Shown: piece by piece, positions 17,136 to 26,348 of the stretch
How positions within the stretch are numbered: the first letter of the stretch is position 1
Layout: each line of letters begins with the position of its first letter
From: SG8-39 sp032125995
Lineage (GTDB): Bacteria; Pseudomonadota; Gammaproteobacteria; Burkholderiales; SG8-39
Assembly: GCA_032125995.1 (NCBI GenBank)
Contig: JAQBBQ010000267.1
Coordinates: 5,502 to 69,501 of the forward strand
Direction of reading: 5' to 3'
Length of the DNA stretch: 64,000 nucleotides
Made by a program: the position numbers and the translations under genes
The notes under the pieces: generated by a model
Told to the model about the DNA's origin: nothing
Databases searched by the model: none
Seen by the model: only the letters and a program-made list of their open reading frames with translations

Positions 17136-18938
17136 ATGAGCGCGCCGTCGCCCCGCCCTGCGCCCGTCGCGCCGCTCTCACCCGGGGTGGCCGCACGGGC
17201 GGAGACGGCCGAGGCGATCGCCCGCCTCATCCTCTCCGGTTTCGACCGGCACTACCGGTTGTTTCGCGCCGCCGCGCAGCGCGCAAAGACATTGTTCGAG
17301 TGCGCCGACTGGCGTTCGATGGCCGCGCTCGCGCGCGAGCGGATCCAGCTCTATGACCGGCGCGTCGCCGAGTCGGTCGATGCAGTACTTGGCGCCTTCC
17401 CGCAGGCCGAGACGGACGAATCGTTGTGGCCCGCGATCAAGCTCGCCACCATCGGTCTGCTGCCAGAGCATCGGCAGCCCGAGTGCGCGGAAACGTTTTA
17501 CAACTCGGTAGCCTGCCAAGTGCTGCACCGCCGCTACTACCGCAACGAGTTCATTTTCTGGCGCCCCGCGGTGGCCACCGAGCACCTTGAGGGCGACGCG
17601 CCGACCTATCGCTGCTATTACCCACTACAAAAAGGCCTGCGTGCGACGCTTGCCGAGATCGCCACCAGCTTCAGTCTGGCCAATCCGTTCGAGGACCTCC
17701 GGCGCGATTCACGCAACGTCCTGCGGGCGATGCGCACCGCCTTCCCCCGGCCCACGCGTGCACGTCCGAGCCTGCAGATTCAAGTGCTCAATGCGCTCTT
17801 TTTTCGCAACAAGGCGGCTTATATCATCGGCAAGATCATCAACGGACACCGCGAAATTCCATTCGCCGTCCCCATCCTGCAGAACGAGAAGCGCGAACTC
17901 TACCTAGACGCCGTACTGCTCGATGCCGACCAGCTGCAAGTCCTGTTTTCCTTCTCACGTGCGTATTTCCTCGTCGACATGGAGGTGCCCGCGGCCTACG
18001 TCTCGTTCTTGCGCACCCTGATGCCGAGGAAGCCGCGCGCCGAGATGTACATGGCGGTGGGACTGCACAAGCAGGGCAAGACGCTTTTTTATCGCGACCT
18101 GCACTATCATCTGAAGCACTCGTCGGACAATTTCGTCATCGCCCCGGGCATCAAGGGAATGGTGATGCTGGTGTTCACCCTGCCGTCTTTCCCCTACGTG
18201 TTCAAGATCATCCGCGACCACTTCGCGCCGCCAAAGGACATCGACCGGCAGACCGTCAAGGACAAGTACCACCTCGTGAAGATGCACGATCGCGTCGGCC
18301 GGATGGCGGACACGCTGGAATACTCGCTGGTCGCGCTCCCCCTTGATCGCTTCGACCCGGCGCTGGTCGCCGAGTTGAAAGCCGAAGCCGGCTCGAGCAT
18401 CGAGATCGAGGGCGACAAAGTCGTCATCGGACACATGTACATCGAGCGACGCATGCAGCCGCTCAACCTGTACCTCGACGAGGCCGCCGCCGAAGGCGAC
18501 CTGCCGCGCACGCGGCATGCGCTGCTCGAATACGGCAACGCGATCAAGGAACTCGCCGGCGCAGGGATCTTCCCGGGCGACATGCTGCTGAAGAATTTCG
18601 GCGTCACGCGGCACGAGCGTGTCGTGTTCTACGACTACGACGAAATTGCGCCGCTCACGGAGTGTAATTTCCGCCACATTCCGCCCGCGCGCAGTTGGGA
18701 GGACGAAATGTCCGCCGAGCCCTACTATTCGGTGGGTCCGAGCGACGTGTTTCCGGAGCAGTTCGCGCATTTCCTCGTCGCCGATCCGAAGTCGCGCCGT
18801 GTCTTCCTCGGTTACCACGCCGAGCTGACCGATCCCGCGTTCTGGCAGAGCCGCCAGGCGCAACTGCGGGCCGGCGTCCAGGCCGACGTCTTTCCGTACC
18901 CCGAGACGGTGCGCTTCCCGCGCACCCCGCGCCGCTAG
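17136..18938 (+). CDS. aceK: Isocitrate dehydrogenase kinase/phosphatase
   Basis: A 600-residue bifunctional enzyme that phosphorylates isocitrate dehydrogenase to send isocitrate through the glyoxylate bypass and reverses this when not needed. Typical stretches are FYNSVACQVLHRRYYRNEFIF (shown in part), RNKAAYIIGKIINGH, the nucleotide region FVIAPGIKGMVMLVFTLP, then VFKIIRDHFAPPK and the C-terminal FYDYDEI (kinase metal site). The family's usual length is 570-610. It forms an operon with aceA, and its stop is one base from that of convergent yggU. Confidence 0.95.
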   Translation: MSAPSPRPAPVAPLSPGVAARAETAEAIARLILSGFDRHYRLFRAAAQRAKTLFECADWRSMAALARERIQLYDRRVAESVDAVLGAFPQAETDESLWPAIKLATIGLLPEHRQPECAETFYNSVACQVLHRRYYRNEFIFWRPAVATEHLEGDAPTYRCYYPLQKGLRATLAEIATSFSLANPFEDLRRDSRNVLRAMRTAFPRPTRARPSLQIQVLNALFFRNKAAYIIGKIINGHREIPFAVPILQNEKRELYLDAVLLDADQLQVLFSFSRAYFLVDMEVPAAYVSFLRTLMPRKPRAEMYMAVGLHKQGKTLFYRDLHYHLKHSSDNFVIAPGIKGMVMLVFTLPSFPYVFKIIRDHFAPPKDIDRQTVKDKYHLVKMHDRVGRMADTLEYSLVALPLDRFDPALVAELKAEAGSSIEIEGDKVVIGHMYIERRMQPLNLYLDEAAAEGDLPRTRHALLEYGNAIKELAGAGIFPGDMLLKNFGVTRHERVVFYDYDEIAPLTECNFRHIPPARSWEDEMSAEPYYSVGPSDVFPEQFAHFLVADPKSRRVFLGYHAELTDPAFWQSRQAQLRAGVQADVFPYPETVRFPRTPRR

Positions 18939-18939
18939 C

Positions 18940-19236
18940 TCAGGCGTCCTTTAGCCGGAACAACACGTCGGGTGCGCGCGACGCGCCAACGACCTGCACC
19001 CGTTTGCGCCGCGATGTCGCGCCCGCGTCGATATGGACCCCACGCTTCGCCGCGCCGAGTTCCGCCGCGACGAATTCGACCAGCGCAGCGTTCGCGCGTC
19101 CGTCCATGGCGCGCGCCGCAACGCGCACCTTGAGGCGACCATCGTGCAGGCCGACGACCTGCGTGCGGGCCGCGCCAGGCTGCACATGCAGCTCCAGGAC
19201 CCATCGCTCGCCCGCGCGGCGGTACCAGCCACTCAA
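18940..19236 (-). CDS. yggU: DUF167 (YggU-family) small protein
   Basis: A 98-residue protein of the DUF167/YggU family, of unknown biochemical role. Core motifs are present: LELHVQPGAARTQVVGLHDGRLKVRV and DGRANAALVEFVAAELG. The most likely start is a TTG at 19236 that overlaps the yggT stop (TTGA), giving LSGWYRRAGERWVLELHV; a longer frame upstream runs antiparallel-like through yggT and is not family-like. Conserved neighbour of yggT and proC. Confidence 0.8.
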   Translation of the reverse strand: MSGWYRRAGERWVLELHVQPGAARTQVVGLHDGRLKVRVAARAMDGRANAALVEFVAAELGAAKRGVHIDAGATSRRKRVQVVGASRAPDVLFRLKDA

Positions 19237-19805
19237 AGCATCGCCCCCAGCTGGGCACGCAAATGTTCCAGCGGAATGAGCAGCACCTGCAGGAGCACGA
19301 TCAGCACCAGCGGGGAGAGATCGACCTTCGCGATGGGCGGCACGAAACGGCGTACCGGGCGCAGGAACGGGCGCGTCATCGCGTCGAACACGGCGCCGAA
19401 GGGATGGTAGGGATTCACCCACGACATCACCGCTTGAACGATGACCGCGAACATCAGAATGTAGCTGCTATAGCGCAGGAGATCGACCAGCGCGAGCGCC
19501 GTGAGCGCGGCGAGTGCGGTGCCGATCCGCGCGCCGGCATCCCAGCCGCGCAACGCCAAGGTGACGTACAGCGCGAAACCCTGCACCAACCAGGCCGCGA
19601 GCCAGGTCGCGAGGTCGAGGCCGCCGAGTGCGGGAACGATACGACGCGCCGGAATCACGATCCAGTTGCTGCAGGCCAAGACAAACTCACCGGCTGGATT
19701 GCGGAACGGCACGCGCAGCCACTGAAAGTGGAAGCGCGCCAGCAACAAAAAGACCAGAAACGTGGCCGCGGTATCGACCAGAAACCCGACGACCTGGCCG
19801 AGCAC
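19233..19805 (-). CDS. yggT: YggT-family membrane protein
   Basis: A 190-residue integral membrane protein with two repeats of the YggT unit. Each has a helix pair and the PxR signature: WIVIPARRIVPALGG in the first and MSWVNPYHPFGAVFD...RPFLRPVRRFVPP in the second. The family is linked to osmotic tolerance and cell-shape or wall-related functions in other bacteria, but its action is not settled. It starts immediately after the proC stop, consistent with an operon yggS-proC-yggT-yggU. Confidence 0.9.
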   Translation of the reverse strand: MLGQVVGFLVDTAATFLVFLLLARFHFQWLRVPFRNPAGEFVLACSNWIVIPARRIVPALGGLDLATWLAAWLVQGFALYVTLALRGWDAGARIGTALAALTALALVDLLRYSSYILMFAVIVQAVMSWVNPYHPFGAVFDAMTRPFLRPVRRFVPPIAKVDLSPLVLIVLLQVLLIPLEHLRAQLGAML

Positions 19806-20618
19806 TCAGTCGTCTCCGAGCGCGTCGCCGAGCTCGGCGCCCCGACGGCTGGCGGCCTCGATCGCACGCGCCAGGCGCTCGGCCATGCGCTCCTCGGCGA
19901 ACACGTTGAGCGCGGCCTCGGTGGTGCCGCCTTTCGAGGTGACCCGCTCACGCAGCACCGCTGGGGGGTCCGCAGCGCGCGCCGCAAGCTCCGCGGCGCC
20001 GAGTACCGTCGCAAGCGCAAGGCGCTGCGCGGTCTGCGGCGCGAGACCGAGCCGCTCACCCGAGGCGGCAAGCTGCTCAATGAACCAGAACACATACGCC
20101 GGTCCGCTGCCCGAAACCGCAGTCACCGGATCGAGCAGTGCCTCGGCCTCGACCCACACGGCTTCACCCACGGCGCCAAGCACCTGCTCGGCGCGCGTGC
20201 GCTCCTCGCGGCTCACGTCGGGCAGCGCGTACAGGCCAGAGATGCCTTTGCCGATCAGCGCGGGCGTGTTCGGCATGCAGCGCACGATTCGGCGATGTCC
20301 GCCGAGCCAGCGCGACAGATCCTCCAGCCTGAGCCCCGCCGCAATGCTGATCACGAGCGTGTCGCCAAGATCGCTGCCGAGCGAGGCCAGCGCGACGCGC
20401 ATGTCCTGCGGTTTGACCGCGAGCACCAGCGTGTCGCACAAACGGGCGGCGGCATCGGGCGCCGTGCTCACGTGCACCGGGTACTGCGCCGCGAGCCGCT
20501 CGCGTGCTGCGGCGCTCACCTCAATCACGTGAATCGCGGTCGCGTCGAACCCCTGCGCGAGGAGCCCACCGATCAGCGCACTCGCCATGTTTCCACCGCC
20601 GAGAAAAGCAATCTTCAC
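19806..20618 (-). CDS. proC: Pyrroline-5-carboxylate reductase
   Basis: A 270-residue NAD(P)H enzyme that makes proline in its last biosynthetic step. The Rossmann start VKIAFLGGGNMASALIGG, the motif VLAVKPQDM, RIVRCMPNTPALIGKG and the substrate-binding C-terminus (TAVSGSGPAYVF, REQVTSPGGT-like RERVTSKGGTTEAAL) are all visible. It starts with GTG overlapping the yggS stop by four bases. Confidence 0.95.
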   Translation of the reverse strand: MKIAFLGGGNMASALIGGLLAQGFDATAIHVIEVSAAARERLAAQYPVHVSTAPDAAARLCDTLVLAVKPQDMRVALASLGSDLGDTLVISIAAGLRLEDLSRWLGGHRRIVRCMPNTPALIGKGISGLYALPDVSREERTRAEQVLGAVGEAVWVEAEALLDPVTAVSGSGPAYVFWFIEQLAASGERLGLAPQTAQRLALATVLGAAELAARAADPPAVLRERVTSKGGTTEAALNVFAEERMAERLARAIEAASRRGAELGDALGDD

Positions 20619-21328
20619 GCGACATCCCGCGTGTGTTCCCGCGCGCCGAAGATCGCCGTACCGATCCGTACCATGGTTGCGCCCTCCGCGATCGCGGCCT
20701 CCATGTCGTCCGACATGCCCATTGACAGTGTATCGAGCTCGAGGCCGTGCGCACGCGCGTCGTCGAACAGCTCGCGCAGCGTTCGAAAACGCGCGCGCTG
20801 CAGCGCCACATCCTCGGTCGGCTCCGGAATCGCCATGAATCCGCGCAGGCGCAGCCGCGGAAGCTCGGCCACGGCCCGCGCCAGCGCCTGCGCCGTGTGC
20901 GGCTCGACACCACTTTTCGACGCCTCTCCCGAGACGTTGACCTGCACGAGTACGTTTAGCGACGGGCTTGCATCCGGGCGCTGCGCCGAAAGCCGCTGCG
21001 CAATCTTCTCGCGCTCGATGGTCTGTACCCAGTCGAATCGCTCGGCCACCACGCGCGTCTTGTTGCCCTGCAAGGGGCCGATCAGATGCCATTCGATTTC
21101 GCGCGCCCGCGCCACGTTCACAAGCGCGTCCATTTTGTGAACCGCCTCCTGGACATAGTTCTCGCCGAACGCGCGTTGACCGGCGCTCAATCCTTCGACC
21201 ACGCGCTCGACCGGATGGGTTTTGGAGACCGCGAGAAGCTCGATTCCGCCCGCATCCCGGCCGGCGGCGCGCGCCGCCGCTGCGACGCGAAACCGCACCG
21301 CTTGCAAATTATCACCAATCGTTGCCAT
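20615..21328 (-). CDS. yggS: Pyridoxal phosphate homeostasis protein (YggS/PROSC)
   Basis: A 237-residue PLP-binding TIM-barrel protein without known catalysis; it buffers PLP. The Schiff-base Lys36 is in LLAVSKTHP, followed by FGENYVQEA, WHLIGPLQGNK and the phosphate-binding end LSMGMSDDMEAAIAEGATMVRIG. First gene of the yggS-proC-yggT-yggU group and divergent from pilT, with only 53 bases between them. This neighbourhood with pilT is common in beta- and gammaproteobacteria. Confidence 0.93.
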   Translation of the reverse strand: MATIGDNLQAVRFRVAAAARAAGRDAGGIELLAVSKTHPVERVVEGLSAGQRAFGENYVQEAVHKMDALVNVARAREIEWHLIGPLQGNKTRVVAERFDWVQTIEREKIAQRLSAQRPDASPSLNVLVQVNVSGEASKSGVEPHTAQALARAVAELPRLRLRGFMAIPEPTEDVALQRARFRTLRELFDDARAHGLELDTLSMGMSDDMEAAIAEGATMVRIGTAIFGAREHTRDVA

Positions 21329-21331
21329 ACT
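21302..21331 (+). promoter_or_regulatory. Candidate pilT promoter
   Basis: TTGCAA (4 of 6) and CATACT (4 of 6) stand 18 bases apart, with a TGC before the -10 as in extended -10 promoters. It overlaps the yggS start. A weak match, found by eye. Confidence 0.35.
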
Positions 21332-21342
21332 TTTGAATTGGC

Positions 21343-21359
21343 GCGGGAATTTCTCCCGC
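21343..21359 (+). other. Small hairpin in the pilT leader
   Basis: GCGGGA and TCCCGC can pair around a 5-base loop about 20 bases upstream of the pilT ATG, just before the GGGAGGA ribosome site. No T-tract follows, so it is not a terminator; it might affect leader folding. Confidence 0.3.
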
Positions 21360-21381
21360 TTAGCCGCCCGGGAGGATTGTA

Positions 21382-22425
21382 ATGGATCTCACCGAACTTC
21401 TCGCCTTCTGCGTCAAGAACAAGGCGTCCGACCTGCACCTCTCCTCGGGACTTCCACCCATGATCCGCGTGCACGGCGACGTTCGGCGCATCAACGTGCC
21501 GGCGCTCGAGCACAAAGAAGTGCACTCGATGATCTACGACATCATGAGCGACGGGCAACGCAAGTTCTATGAAGAGAATCTCGAGTGCGACTTTTCCTTC
21601 GCGGTGCCCAATCTCGCGCGCTTTCGGGTCAACGCCTTCGTCCAGCAGCGCGGCGCGGCCGCCGTGTTGCGGACGATTCCGACCAAGATCATGAGCCTCG
21701 AGGAACTGAATTGCCCAAAGATCTTCGCCGAGATCTCTGATCAGCCGCGCGGCATCGTGCTGGTCACCGGACCCACCGGTTCGGGGAAAAGCACCACGCT
21801 CGCCGCGATGGTGAACTACAAAAACGAGAATGAGTACGGTCACATTCTCACCATCGAGGATCCGATCGAATTCGTCCACGAGTCGAAGAAGTGCCTAATC
21901 AATCAGCGTGAAGTCGGGCCGCATACCCTGTCGTTTTCCAATGCGCTGCGCAGCGCCCTGCGCGAGGACCCGGACGTGATTCTGGTCGGTGAGATGCGCG
22001 ACTTGGAGACCATCCGGCTCGCCCTGTCGGGCGCCGAGACCGGTCACTTGGTGTTCGGCACCCTGCACACGTCGTCTGCCGCGAAGACGATCGACCGGAT
22101 CGTCGACGTGTTTCCCGCGGCCGAAAAGGAGATGGTGCGCTCGATGCTGTCGGAGTCGATCCGCGCGGTCATCTCGCAGACGCTGTGCAAGACCAAGGAC
22201 GGCTCAGGGCGCGTGGCGGCGCACGAGGTCATGATCGGCACCCCGGCGATCCGCAACCTGATCCGCGAGAACAAGATCGCGCAGATGTATTCTTCGATCC
22301 AGACCGGCCGCCAGGTGGGCATGCAGACGCTAGACCAGAACCTGCAGGAACTCGTGGCACGCAATAGCATCTCGATCGGCGAGGCCCGCGGCAAGGCGGC
22401 GAACAAGGATACGTTCGCGGGCTGA
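21382..22425 (+). CDS. pilT: Type IV pilus retraction ATPase PilT
   Basis: A 347-residue hexameric ATPase that depolymerises type IV pili and drives twitching. Walker A is GPTGSGKST (130-138), and the Asp box (LTIEDPIEF), Walker B (DVILVGEMRD) and His box (TGHLVFGTLHT) are intact. The PilT-specific AIRNLIRE motif is present (PAIRNLIRENK), which separates it from PilB and PilU. GGGAGGA lies upstream of the ATG. The pilus structural genes are not in the window. Confidence 0.95.
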   Translation: MDLTELLAFCVKNKASDLHLSSGLPPMIRVHGDVRRINVPALEHKEVHSMIYDIMSDGQRKFYEENLECDFSFAVPNLARFRVNAFVQQRGAAAVLRTIPTKIMSLEELNCPKIFAEISDQPRGIVLVTGPTGSGKSTTLAAMVNYKNENEYGHILTIEDPIEFVHESKKCLINQREVGPHTLSFSNALRSALREDPDVILVGEMRDLETIRLALSGAETGHLVFGTLHTSSAAKTIDRIVDVFPAAEKEMVRSMLSESIRAVISQTLCKTKDGSGRVAAHEVMIGTPAIRNLIRENKIAQMYSSIQTGRQVGMQTLDQNLQELVARNSISIGEARGKAANKDTFAG

Positions 22426-22484
22426 ACGGCGCGCAGAACGCGGCGCGTCGGCAGGCGCGCCCACGGTAAGCAAAGGAGACAGGC

Positions 22485-23621
22485 ATGGAACGAGAACAAG
22501 CCACCAAATTCATGTACGACCTGCTGCGCGCGTTAACCGCGAAGAAGGGATCCGACCTGTTCATCACGGCGAACTTCCCGCCCGCGATGAAGATCGACGG
22601 CAAGATGACGCCAGTATCGCAGCAGGCGCTCGGCGCGCAGCACACCGCGATGCTCGCGCGCTCGATCATGAACGACAAGCAGGCCGCCGAGTTCGAGGCG
22701 ACCAAGGAGTGTAACTTCGCGATCAGCCCCGCCACCATCGGCCGCTTCCGCGTCAATACCTTCATCCAGCAAGGCGTCGTCGGCATGGTGCTGCGGGTAA
22801 TCACCACGACGATCCCGAATTTTGAGGAACTGAACCTGCCGCCGGTTCTCAAGGACGTCGCGATGACCAAGCGTGGGCTCGTCATCTTCGTCGGCGGCAC
22901 GGGCTCGGGAAAATCGACCTCGCTCGCCGCGATGGTCGGCTACCGCAACGAAAACTCGTACGGGCACATCATCACGATCGAGGATCCCGTCGAGTACGTC
23001 CATCCGCACAAGAACTGCATCATCACCCAGCGCGAAGTCGGGGTCGACACCGACTCGTGGGCATCCGCGCTGAAGAACACGCTGCGCCAGGCGCCCGACG
23101 TGATTCTGATCGGTGAAATCCGCGATCGCGAAGTGATGGAGCACGCGATTGCGTTCGCCGAGACCGGTCACCTGTGCCTGGGTACGCTGCACGCCAACAA
23201 TTCGAACCAGGCGCTCGACCGGATGATCAACTTCTTCCCCGAGGAGCGCCGCGACCAGCTCCTGATGGACCTGTCGCTAAACCTCAAGGGCGTGATCTCG
23301 CAGCGCCTGCTGCCGGTCAAAGAGGGTAAGGGACGCGCCGCCGCGGTCGAGGTGCTGCTCAACTCGCCGTTGATTTCGGACCTCATCTTCAAGGGCGACG
23401 TGCACGAGATCAAGGAGATCATGAAAAAGTCGCGCGAGCTCGGCATGCAGACCTTCGACCAGGCGCTGTTCGATCTCTATGAACAGGGCCGCATCGGCTA
23501 CGAGGACGCGTTGCGCTTCGCCGACTCGACCAACGAGGTGCGTCTGCAGATCAAGCTGCACGGCAAGGAGGCGAAGGACAAGGACATGTCGAAGGGCATC
23601 GAGCACCTCGACATCGTGTAG
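22485..23621 (+). CDS. pilU: PilT-like type IV pilus ATPase PilU
   Basis: A 378-residue PilT paralogue that assists retraction. Walker A is GGTGSGKST (about 137-145), with ITIEDPVEY, Walker B DVILIGEIRD and TGHLCLGTLHANN. The C-terminal extension after the ATPase core is typical of PilU. AAAGGAGAC precedes the ATG. It lies 59 bases after pilT and is followed by a strong hairpin, so pilT-pilU is probably one unit. Confidence 0.93.
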   Translation: MEREQATKFMYDLLRALTAKKGSDLFITANFPPAMKIDGKMTPVSQQALGAQHTAMLARSIMNDKQAAEFEATKECNFAISPATIGRFRVNTFIQQGVVGMVLRVITTTIPNFEELNLPPVLKDVAMTKRGLVIFVGGTGSGKSTSLAAMVGYRNENSYGHIITIEDPVEYVHPHKNCIITQREVGVDTDSWASALKNTLRQAPDVILIGEIRDREVMEHAIAFAETGHLCLGTLHANNSNQALDRMINFFPEERRDQLLMDLSLNLKGVISQRLLPVKEGKGRAAAVEVLLNSPLISDLIFKGDVHEIKEIMKKSRELGMQTFDQALFDLYEQGRIGYEDALRFADSTNEVRLQIKLHGKEAKDKDMSKGIEHLDIV

Positions 23622-23647
23622 CCCCCGATCGCCAGACGTGGATGCGG

Positions 23648-23673
23648 AAAGGGGCGCGCAGGCGCCCCTTTTC
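23648..23673 (+). terminator. Rho-independent terminator of pilTU
   Basis: AAAGGGGCGC and GCGCCCCTTT form a 10-bp stem around GCAG, running into TTTTC. It lies 27 bases after the pilU stop and before the next gene. A clear hairpin with a short T-run. Confidence 0.8.
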
Positions 23674-23730
23674 AGTCTCACCGACCGTCGATCGCCCGAG
23701 GTCCGTGCGACCCGCACCGCTGGAGACGAC

Positions 23731-24771
23731 ATGACGACGCTGCAATCGCTCCTCGGCATCGAGCTGCCGATCATCCAAGCGCCAATGGCGGGCGTGCAGG
23801 GCAGCGCGCTCGCGGTGGCGGTCTCGAACGCCGGCGGGCTCGGTTCGCTGCCCTGCGCAATGCTCGGCCTCGATGCCCTGCGCAGCGAGCTGGAGGTGCT
23901 GAAAGCGAGCACCACCAAGCCGTACAACGTCAATTTTTTCTGCCACAGGCCGCCGGTGGCCAGCGCCGATCGCGAAAAGGCCTGGCGTGCTGTGCTGTCC
24001 CCGTACTACGCGGAGTACGGCATCGACGCCGCGGCCATTCCGACCGGCCCTGCAAGGGCGCCCTTCAGCGCCGAGGCAGCGGATCTGCTTGAGGCGTTCA
24101 GACCCGCGGTGGTGAGCTTCCACTTCGGACTGCCCGAGGATGCGCTGCTCGTCCGGGCGCGCGCCCTGGGCGCAAAGATTCTCTGCTCCGCGACGACCGT
24201 GGAAGAAGCGCGCTGGCTCGAGGCGCGCGGCGTCGACGCCATCATTGCGCAGGGCATCGAAGCCGGCGGACACCGCGGCATCTTCCTGTCGGACGACCTG
24301 ACCACCCAGGTGGGCACCTTTGCGCTGCTGCCTCAGATCGTCGATGCGGTGAAGGTCCCGGTGATCGCCGCGGGCGGCATCGCGAACGCCAAGGGCGTTG
24401 CCGCCGCGCTGGCGCTCGGCGCGGCCGGTGTACAGGTCGGTACCGCCTACCTGCTCTGCCCCGAAGCCACGACCAGCGCGCTGCATCGGGCGGCGCTGAA
24501 AAGCGAATCGGCGCGTCACACGGCGTTGACCAACGTGTTCACCGGCCGCCCCGCACGCGGCATCGTCAATCGGGTCATCGCCGAGCTCGGCCCGATCAGC
24601 GCAGCGGCACCCGCCTTCCCTCTGGCAACCGGGGCTCTCGCGCCCCTGCGCGCAGCGGCCGAACGTCGAGGCAGCGGCGACTTCACGCCCCTGTGGTCTG
24701 GGCAAAACGCGAGCGGCTGCGGTGAAATTCCGGCCGCCGACCTGACGCGAGCGCTGGCGGCCGATCTTTAG
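23731..24771 (+). CDS. Nitronate monooxygenase-like FMN enzyme
   Basis: A 346-residue TIM-barrel flavoprotein of the 2-nitropropane dioxygenase/NMO family, which oxidises nitronates such as propionate 3-nitronate. Family stretches are IIQAPMAGVQGSALAVAVSNAGGLGSLP (seen in part), YNVNFFCH, GIEAGGHRG (catalytic-His region), VIAAGGIAN and GAAGVQVGTAYL. The open frame extends far upstream, but the ATG at 23731 gives the family start. It stands after the pilU terminator and converges on the next gene with overlapping stops. The substrate in vivo is not known. Confidence 0.87.
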   Translation: MTTLQSLLGIELPIIQAPMAGVQGSALAVAVSNAGGLGSLPCAMLGLDALRSELEVLKASTTKPYNVNFFCHRPPVASADREKAWRAVLSPYYAEYGIDAAAIPTGPARAPFSAEAADLLEAFRPAVVSFHFGLPEDALLVRARALGAKILCSATTVEEARWLEARGVDAIIAQGIEAGGHRGIFLSDDLTTQVGTFALLPQIVDAVKVPVIAAGGIANAKGVAAALALGAAGVQVGTAYLLCPEATTSALHRAALKSESARHTALTNVFTGRPARGIVNRVIAELGPISAAAPAFPLATGALAPLRAAAERRGSGDFTPLWSGQNASGCGEIPAADLTRALAADL

Positions 24772-25946
24772 GGGGCCGGGCGACGCCGCGCGCGGCCGCG
24801 GTGGCTGCCGGCGACGATGTCGAATTCATAGAGCCGGCATTCAAGCGCGCCGTTGTAGAGCGGCACGCGGCGCGCGGGCGTCAGGCGCACGAGTTTCGGC
24901 AGGCGCAGATCGGCGGTAATCAGGTGGCAGCGCCAGCCGGCAAAGTTCTTCTTCAGCACCTCGCCTAGTTTCGGGTAGAAGCGCTCGAGCGCCTCGGCCG
25001 AACCGGTCCGCTCGCCATACGGTGGATTGGTGACGAGCACGCCGGCTTCAGCGGGGGCTGTGCGCTCGAGCAGGTCGCACTGTTCGAGCTGCACCCAGCG
25101 CTCGACGCCCGCCGCCGCCAGATTGCGGCGCGTCGCATCCAGCGCGCTCGCATCGCTGTCGCTGCCGTAGAGCGCGAGCTTGGCGCCGTGCGCTGCAGGC
25201 TGCGCCGCCTCGTCGCGCAGCCGCTTCCAAACTGCGGCGTCGAAGCCGGCAAGCTTCTCGAAGCCGAACGCGCGCTTCAGCCCGGGCGCGCGGCCGCGCG
25301 CCATCGCCGCGGCCTCGACGAGCAGCGTCCCAGACCCGCACATGGGATCGAGCAGCGGCTGCTCGGGCCGCCAGCCGGTCAATTTGACGATGCCAGCAGC
25401 GAGGTTTTCGCGCAGCGGCGCGGCGCCGCTTTCGCCGCGCCAGCCGCGTTTGAACAACGCCTCGCCCGAGGTATCCAGGTACAACGCGGCGCGGTTCATC
25501 TCGAGGAAGCCGTGCACGCGCACGTCGGGTCGCGCACGATCGACATCCGGCCGTTTACCGAGCACGTCGCGAAACCGATCGCAAACTGCATCCTTGATGC
25601 GCAGCGTGGCGAACTCGAGACTCTTGAGTGGACTTTTCTGCGCCGTGACGTTGACGCGGAGCGTGCAGTCGACGGGGAAATAGGACGGCCAGTCGAGCGC
25701 GCGAGCGCCGGCGTAGAGGTCGTTCTCATTCGTGTAGTCGAACGCGCCGACCCGCCACAGGATGCGCGAGGCAAGGCGCGACCAGAGGTTGGCGCGGTAG
25801 CAGGTCTCCCAGGATCCGGTGAACGCGACGCCGCCGGGCACGGGTCGTTCGTCGACCGCGCCGTACGCAGTCAACTCCTCGACGAGCAACCCTTCCAGGC
25901 CGCGCGGGCAGGAGGCAAAGAACGCCTCAGAACGGCTTGACGACAA
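24768..25946 (-). CDS. THUMP-domain class I methyltransferase (RlmL N-domain type)
   Basis: A 392-residue predicted 23S rRNA guanine-N2 methyltransferase, similar to the N-terminal half of E. coli RlmL (modifies G2445). A THUMP domain (about 45-160: RVNVTAQKSPLKSLEFATL) precedes the SAM domain with LLDPMCGSGTLLVEAA, YGSDSDASALDATRRN and catalytic NPPYGER. The E. coli protein is fused to RlmK; this one is not. It starts with TTG, 20 bases inside the end of hemJ; no better start is visible. The tail is Arg-rich (RGRARRRP). Confidence 0.87.
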   Translation of the reverse strand: MSSSRSEAFFASCPRGLEGLLVEELTAYGAVDERPVPGGVAFTGSWETCYRANLWSRLASRILWRVGAFDYTNENDLYAGARALDWPSYFPVDCTLRVNVTAQKSPLKSLEFATLRIKDAVCDRFRDVLGKRPDVDRARPDVRVHGFLEMNRAALYLDTSGEALFKRGWRGESGAAPLRENLAAGIVKLTGWRPEQPLLDPMCGSGTLLVEAAAMARGRAPGLKRAFGFEKLAGFDAAVWKRLRDEAAQPAAHGAKLALYGSDSDASALDATRRNLAAAGVERWVQLEQCDLLERTAPAEAGVLVTNPPYGERTGSAEALERFYPKLGEVLKKNFAGWRCHLITADLRLPKLVRLTPARRVPLYNGALECRLYEFDIVAGSHRGRARRRPAP

Positions 25947-26340
25947 CTAACGCGACCACGCAGATGAGCGCCAATACGGGAAACTCGTTGAACCAGCGAA
26001 ACCACACATGGCTGTGGACGTTTCGCTCACGGCGAAAATCGACCAACAGCTTTCCGCACCACAGGTGATAGGCGACGAGCAGCGCGACAAGCACGAGCTT
26101 TGCATGCAACCACCCGCCGGAGAATCCCCAGCCGAGCCATAGCCAGGTGCCAAACACGAGCGTCAACACGGCCCCCGGGGTCATGATTCCCCAATAGAGT
26201 TTTCGTTCCATGAGCTTAAAGCGCTCGAGCGAGACGCGGTCATCGCTCATCGCGTGATAGACGAAAAGCCGCGGCAGATAAAACAGGCCGGCGAACCAGG
26301 TCACCATGAACACAATGTGTAGCGTCTTGACCCAGAGCAT
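25927..26340 (-). CDS. hemJ: HemJ-family protoporphyrinogen oxidase
   Basis: A 137-residue, four-helix membrane protein of the HemJ/UPF0093 family, the heme-pathway step from protoporphyrinogen IX to protoporphyrin IX. The start MLWVKTLHIVFMVTWFAGLF has the conserved His, and LFVYHA, MERKLYWGIMTPGAVLT and WFNEFPVL are family stretches. hemL is elsewhere in the window. The ATG at 26340 fits the normal length; the frame upstream belongs to no known domain. Confidence 0.9.
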   Translation of the reverse strand: MLWVKTLHIVFMVTWFAGLFYLPRLFVYHAMSDDRVSLERFKLMERKLYWGIMTPGAVLTLVFGTWLWLGWGFSGGWLHAKLVLVALLVAYHLWCGKLLVDFRRERNVHSHVWFRWFNEFPVLALICVVALVVVKPF

Positions 26341-26348
26341 TGCGCCTG

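Noticed and set aside
19263..21140. A 625-codon plus-strand open frame opposite yggT, proC and yggS
   Set aside because: It runs antisense to three well-identified genes; the product is rich in Arg, His and Gln without any family motif, as expected for an antisense frame in high-GC DNA.
23551..24705. A 384-codon minus-strand frame opposite the nitronate monooxygenase
   Set aside because: Antisense to a gene with clear FMN-barrel motifs; composition is Arg/Gly-rich and motif-free.
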